DNA of 64,000 nucleotides from Rhodothermia bacterium. GTDB lineage: Bacteria; Bacteroidota; Rhodothermia; Balneolales; Balneolaceae. The stretch is taken from NCBI GenBank assembly GCA_030427885.1, contig JAUICM010000008.1, positions 62,001 to 126,000 of the forward strand, written 5' to 3'. Positions within the stretch are counted from its first letter, which is position 1, and each line of letters opens with the position of its first letter. The translations under genes and the position numbers were made by a program. The notes beneath the pieces were generated by a model. The model saw nothing but the letters and a program-made list of their open reading frames with translations, ran no database searches and had not been told where the DNA came from. Positions 60,379 to 64,000 of this stretch are shown here, in pieces.

Positions 60379-61698
60379 TTAGTTCCAGTACATAGATTCC
60401 ACAAGACTTAGGGAATTATACGGTTTTGCAGTTATGGTTTGTTCATCAGTGATCAGGAGTTGACCTGAGCTGGAATAGTATTTGATCTGAACAGTATGTT
60501 TACCGGGAGGAAGGCTTAACACTGTTGAATATGCTTTCCCGGGCATAGTTTGCCAGCTTCTCAGATCTGCTTTTTCTGAGGCTTCCTGAGCTACTTTACC
60601 TAATACATTTACCAGTCCGCCAAAAACATCGTCCTGTTTTTTGGATTCCTTTGCCAGCTTATTCGATGCCAGCATCTTCAAAAATGCCCGTACCATAGCC
60701 CTGGCATAAATGATCGGTTCTTTAACTTTATAGACTTCCTGAGCCACTTTGTCCATGTCCTCAATAAGATCTACTTTTTGAGTAAGGGAATCATTGTCAA
60801 CAGAAACGGATACTCTGGCTACACGGCTTTGAAATGGTACCAGCTTAGGGAAAGAGACCTTCAGATAAGTATCACTCTCTTCCAGATATAATCTGAAATC
60901 AACTGCTTCTTTGATCGGGGCACGACCACTGAAGGCAGTGATCAAAACATTGTAATTTTCAGTATCCTGAATCTTTGTAAGTTTCCTGGGGTCGGGTTTT
61001 TCAAAGTCATATACCTCTGGTTGATCATCATATGCTTTCATCAGATTATTGAAAGATATACGGGCGTCATCAGGTTTATTGCTTTTAGCATAGAGAATAG
61101 TAGAGAGGTAATGGCCAAGAGCACTATTCTGAAATCTTGTTTTACCTGATTTCCATTTATCCTTCTCAAAAGAGGTCGTATCTGCTTCAGAAAGAGCACT
61201 CACCAAGCCATTATATTTATCGTTGAGTCGCTCAAGTTTGTAGCTAATACGACGGGTCTCAACCAGGGCTCCTTCATAATCATTAAGATGCATGTAATTC
61301 AGAGATTTGAACACATTCAGATATATATCTTCATAGTCTTCACCATCATAAGCCAGGGTATTATCGTTTACCAGAAACGATTTGATAGCTCTGCTGATGC
61401 TTTTGGTGAAGAGGGCATCAATTTCATTTTCAGCATAAGTATAGTAATTACTGCTGGCATCATAGTTCCCGGCGAAGTGATTTATGGTGCCTTGCTCGAG
61501 CCTGAGTAATACTTTCTCTTTATCCTTATATACATTTTCATTTGCCAGTTTATCCATAAGGGCAGCAGTAGAAGTATAGTCCCCGGATGCAAATGAAGTT
61601 CTGAGTTGGTTTTGGGCAGAATCCAGAACATAGGCTGCGCATGATGTCAATAATGCAAAGCAAAATATAATCGACCAGAGAACATGATTATTTCTCAT
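60379..61698 (-). CDS. COG3014-family TPR-like lipoprotein
   Basis: A 439-residue lipoprotein. The real start is the ATG at 61698 (MRNNHVLWSIIFCFALLTSC): an in-frame ATG 33 codons upstream would bury the signal. The lipobox is LLTSC. The first half is helical with TPR-like pairs (AGNYDASSNYYTYAENEID; MHLNDYEGALVETRRISYKL), and the second half is beta-rich with KVSFPKLVPFQSRVARVSV and PGKHTVQIKYYS. It is the first of three lipoprotein genes (COG3014, LPP20, LpoB) with 11-12 bp gaps, and probably acts with them at the outer membrane. Confidence 0.85.
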   Translation of the reverse strand: MRNNHVLWSIIFCFALLTSCAAYVLDSAQNQLRTSFASGDYTSTAALMDKLANENVYKDKEKVLLRLEQGTINHFAGNYDASSNYYTYAENEIDALFTKSISRAIKSFLVNDNTLAYDGEDYEDIYLNVFKSLNYMHLNDYEGALVETRRISYKLERLNDKYNGLVSALSEADTTSFEKDKWKSGKTRFQNSALGHYLSTILYAKSNKPDDARISFNNLMKAYDDQPEVYDFEKPDPRKLTKIQDTENYNVLITAFSGRAPIKEAVDFRLYLEESDTYLKVSFPKLVPFQSRVARVSVSVDNDSLTQKVDLIEDMDKVAQEVYKVKEPIIYARAMVRAFLKMLASNKLAKESKKQDDVFGGLVNVLGKVAQEASEKADLRSWQTMPGKAYSTVLSLPPGKHTVQIKYYSSSGQLLITDEQTITAKPYNSLSLVESMYWN

Positions 61699-61770
61699 TG
61701 TTGCCCCGTAAATAAACCCTTTTGTTTTATGATAATTACCGAGGTTCATAATATATAGAAATATGCAAAA

Positions 61771-61783
61771 GTCGTAACACGAC
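61771..61783. repeat. Small palindrome in the divergent upstream region
   Basis: GTCGT-AAC-ACGAC is a perfect 5-bp inverted repeat about 75 bp upstream of both divergent start codons (61698 on minus, 61858 on plus). Too short to be convincing alone, but its place suits an operator. Confidence 0.3.
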
Positions 61784-61787
61784 GAAA

Positions 61788-61834
61788 ATATATTCAAGCC
61801 ATGATTAGACAGGTATATTCTATATATTCAAACC
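61788..61834. repeat. Direct repeat ATATATTCAARCC
   Basis: ATATATTCAAGCC (61788-61800) and ATATATTCAAACC (61822-61834) are near-identical 13-mers 34 bp apart. They lie in the divergent promoter gap of the COG3014 lipoprotein and the Ig-like lipoprotein. Confidence 0.45.
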
Positions 61835-61857
61835 GAATTTTAATGTAGGTCCAATTC

Positions 61858-63471
61858 GTGAATTTCAGGTTTTTGTTACATATCACTACGAGTGTGGTAG
61901 TGCTCTCTTTTTTATATGCATGTGCAACACCTATACCACCTTCTGGTGGTCCCAGAGACCAGACCGGACCCATTATCATGAAATCAGAACCAGTATCAGG
62001 TACCACTAATTTCAGGGGTAGAAAATTCGATTTTCATTTTGACGACTACATCAACAGAAGCAGTGTGGCAAAGGAAATCAATATTGAGCCTGATCTTGGT
62101 CTTGAGTATTCAATACGGTGGAAAAAGAAAAGAATGACCATAGAGTTTGATGAAGATCTCCCTGATTCAACAACCATAATCATCACACTCGGGAGTGATA
62201 TCTCGGATGTGAGAAATAACAAAATGGGAAAGCCTGTTACACTGGCTATCTCAACCGGAGATGATATTGATGAGGGAAAGATAACAGGACGCATTAAGAA
62301 TGCTCTCGATGGCACATCCGCAGGGAAAGTGAGGGTGTTACTTTACCGAGCCCCTGTTGATTTCGAAGCTTCTGCAAGCTATCTGGCTGAAACTGACACA
62401 GGGGGAGTTTTCGTATTTTCGTATTTAAGAGAAGGGACGTACAAAGCCATTTATGTAGATGACCGTAACCGGAATAAGATCTGGGAGAAAACTGAGTCGG
62501 CCCAGCCATTCGAACGGGAATACATAAGTCTCGAGAAATCGGGCGCCGATACCCTGGATACTATTTACATTATTCGCCGGGATACTCTTGCTCCGAAACT
62601 TCAGGGGGTAGGGCTCTTTTCATCCAACCGGATGAGGCTGCGGTTTAATGAGAATATTACAGTAGAAGATGATGCATCAATTACAATAACCGACAGCCTG
62701 AATAACACTTATTCAAGTGCGTATCCGCTTTATATTTCAAAAGAAGATCCATTCGTACTGTTTGCTCAAAGTGATAAGGCTTTAACGGAAGGAGTGAGTT
62801 TTGGTGTGCAACTCAGTGGCGTTACAGATGCAGCGAATAATGAGGCTCAGAGTGCTGGTATACAATTCCTGGGTTCTTCACAGGAAGATACTACCTCCCA
62901 AAGAATTATTGATTACAATACTGAAACAGGGGTTTTTCCGGATGAGCCTTTTGTGATCAGGTATGCGGCTCCAATTTCTGACCCGATGATTACTGATTCA
63001 GTTGTGATAGTAGAAGGGGATGTAAGCTTTGATGACTGGCCGGAAATAACCACCAACAGGAATAATTTGATCATTTCTCCACAGGATAACTGGATCGAGG
63101 GTGTTGACTATCAGCTTCTTGTTTGGAATCCTGTTACCAAACGCCGAAAACTATATAAACCGGAGGTCTGGGACCAGGTAGAATCGGGTGGACTGGAGAT
63201 CAGTGTGGTTGGAGATTCAACAGGGATCTATACCTTTGCACTTTCAAACGAAGATACAAGGATACAAATAGATTCCAGTTTTACCGGGAATGTGACTATT
63301 GAGAACCTTCCACCGGTTGGGTATACCTTGACAGTGTATAAAGATGAAAACGGTAATGGAATTTGGGATAATGGTGAGGTGATCCCATTTAAGGCTCCGG
63401 AACTGTACTACATTCAAAAGAATATTCGCGTACAAACAGGATTTACATCCGAAGTTAATATCAGATTTTGA
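61858..63471 (+). CDS. Ig-like domain lipoprotein (C-x-x-P-PP-x-GGP-x-D type)
   Basis: A 537-residue outer-membrane-type lipoprotein. GTG start. The signal is LLHITTSVVVLSFLYAC (Cys22) followed by ATPIPPSGGPRDQTGP, the fixed start of a Bacteroidota family whose first domain is Ig-like (Big_5/SbsA type, about 35-135). A carboxypeptidase-regulatory-like (CNA-type) module (GKITGRIKNALDGT to FVFSYLREGTYKAIYVDD) follows, then further beta domains and a last GYTLTVYKDENGNGIWDNGEV module. The function is unknown; possibly surface scaffolding. The MscS gene starts 1 bp after its stop. Confidence 0.88.
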   Translation: MNFRFLLHITTSVVVLSFLYACATPIPPSGGPRDQTGPIIMKSEPVSGTTNFRGRKFDFHFDDYINRSSVAKEINIEPDLGLEYSIRWKKKRMTIEFDEDLPDSTTIIITLGSDISDVRNNKMGKPVTLAISTGDDIDEGKITGRIKNALDGTSAGKVRVLLYRAPVDFEASASYLAETDTGGVFVFSYLREGTYKAIYVDDRNRNKIWEKTESAQPFEREYISLEKSGADTLDTIYIIRRDTLAPKLQGVGLFSSNRMRLRFNENITVEDDASITITDSLNNTYSSAYPLYISKEDPFVLFAQSDKALTEGVSFGVQLSGVTDAANNEAQSAGIQFLGSSQEDTTSQRIIDYNTETGVFPDEPFVIRYAAPISDPMITDSVVIVEGDVSFDDWPEITTNRNNLIISPQDNWIEGVDYQLLVWNPVTKRRKLYKPEVWDQVESGGLEISVVGDSTGIYTFALSNEDTRIQIDSSFTGNVTIENLPPVGYTLTVYKDENGNGIWDNGEVIPFKAPELYYIQKNIRVQTGFTSEVNIRF

Positions 63472-63472
63472 C

Positions 63473-64000
63473 ATGGAAGAAGAGATCATAAGTTTTATAC
63501 CTGAGATATGGCGGCTTCCCATTATGATTGGGGCAATATTAGTTGCTACGGTAGTTATTGCTTCCGTAACAGGACGTCTTTTCAACAGAACTATAAAGAA
63601 AGTAGAATCAGGTGAAGCTGATTCACATGATCTGACCAATCTGAGGTTCCTGAAAAGAGGTGTTTCTGTATTGATCTATCTGGCAGGGATAAGTTTTGCT
63701 ATTTATATGATAGAGCCACTCAGAGTGATAGCTACTTCACTGTTGGCCGGAGCTGGTTTACTTGCAGTTGCGGTGGGTTTTGCTTCTCAGCAGGCTCTGT
63801 CGAATGTGATAGGCGGTATCTTTATCGTGATCTTTAAACCTTATAAGATCAACGATCGTCTGTCTATCAGAGTTGACCTGAATGGGGTTGTAGAGGATAT
63901 CAATTTAAGACATACTGTGATCAGGAACTTTGAGAATAAGAGGATCATCATTCCTAATTCTGTGATCAGTAATGAGATCCTTATCAATTCTAACTATAAC
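63473..64000 (+). CDS. MscS-type mechanosensitive channel (5' part)
   Basis: The first 176 residues; the 3' end is outside the window. Three predicted helices are seen: LPIMIGAILVATVVIASVTG (15-34), LKRGVSVLIYLAGISFAIYMI (61-81) and the pore helix ATSLLAGAGLLAVAVGFASQQALSNVIGG with its Gly/Ala pattern, followed by the start of the beta domain (YKINDRLSIRVDLNGVVEDINLRHTVIRN) and IIPNSVISNEIL. The channel opens on membrane stretch. It starts 1 bp after the Ig-like lipoprotein gene. Confidence 0.93.
   Translation, partial: MEEEIISFIPEIWRLPIMIGAILVATVVIASVTGRLFNRTIKKVESGEADSHDLTNLRFLKRGVSVLIYLAGISFAIYMIEPLRVIATSLLAGAGLLAVAVGFASQQALSNVIGGIFIVIFKPYKINDRLSIRVDLNGVVEDINLRHTVIRNFENKRIIIPNSVISNEILINSNYN

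Overview
The window is a gene-dense stretch (about 42-43% GC by eye, short gaps, many 0-12 bp junctions and stop/start overlaps) of a bacterial chromosome from the Bacteroidota/Rhodothermota/Balneolota side of the FCB group. A marine Balneolaceae-type organism is my best guess. The pointers are an F-type ATPase operon that ends after the gamma gene with no beta/epsilon genes, TAnnTTTG-type promoter elements, a lipoprotein with a C-x-x-P-PP-x-GGP-x-D start, a DUF5723-like outer-membrane protein, a DUF5117-type zinc protease and PKD-rich surface proteins. I see no phage, insertion sequence or CRISPR array.

Layout. 1-3.5 kb: atpF (partial), atpH, atpA, atpG, then tRNA-Ser(UGA) and a strong terminator. 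3.5-5.5 kb: a TolC-like outer-membrane protein and an MlaC-like lipid-binding protein. 5.5-13.8 kb: a surface-glycan block with two GT4 glycosyltransferases, a flippase, a CDP-glycerol-transferase-like enzyme, myo-inositol-1-phosphate synthase, a CTP:inositol-1-phosphate cytidylyltransferase-like enzyme and a secreted double-lipocalin-like protein. 14-20.8 kb: an MMPL/RND exporter, an MFS carrier and the TrkH/TrkA potassium uptake pair. 20.9-30 kb: a translationally coupled operon of sensor histidine kinase, FecR-domain protein and a 1573-residue protein with 12 PKD-like repeats. It is divergent from a small winged-helix-like gene, with three 11-bp-spaced TTAACA repeats in the shared upstream region. 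30-37 kb: secreted zinc protease, alanine dehydrogenase, LolC/E-type permease and lysyl-tRNA synthetase. 37-44 kb: many small housekeeping genes (phosphopantetheinyl transferase, DUF2520 protein, alkyltransferase-like protein, two thioredoxin-fold proteins, QueD, QueE, SDR, D-Ala-D-Ala dipeptidase, PhyH dioxygenase, TIM-barrel isomerase). 44-51 kb: a LacI-type regulator coupled to purC, phytoene/squalene synthase, biotin carboxylase, MurQ, PlsC, a TonB-like protein and tRNA-Ser(GGA). 51.6-55.4 kb: a large lipoprotein plus an outer-membrane protein. 55.5-58.6 kb: a nicotinate/NAD salvage operon (pncB, pncA) with an FAD oxidoreductase. 58.7-61.7 kb: an LpoB / LPP20 / COG3014 lipoprotein trio. 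61.9-64 kb: an Ig-like lipoprotein and a partial MscS channel.

Best candidates for something undescribed: (1) the inositol block, where CDP-inositol could feed a TagF-like transferase and give an inositol-phosphate-decorated surface polymer; (2) the kinase-FecR-PKD operon with its repeat operator, which looks like a dedicated envelope-sensing system; (3) the LpoB-LPP20-COG3014 trio. All functions are read from sequence motifs and family knowledge; no database search was possible.
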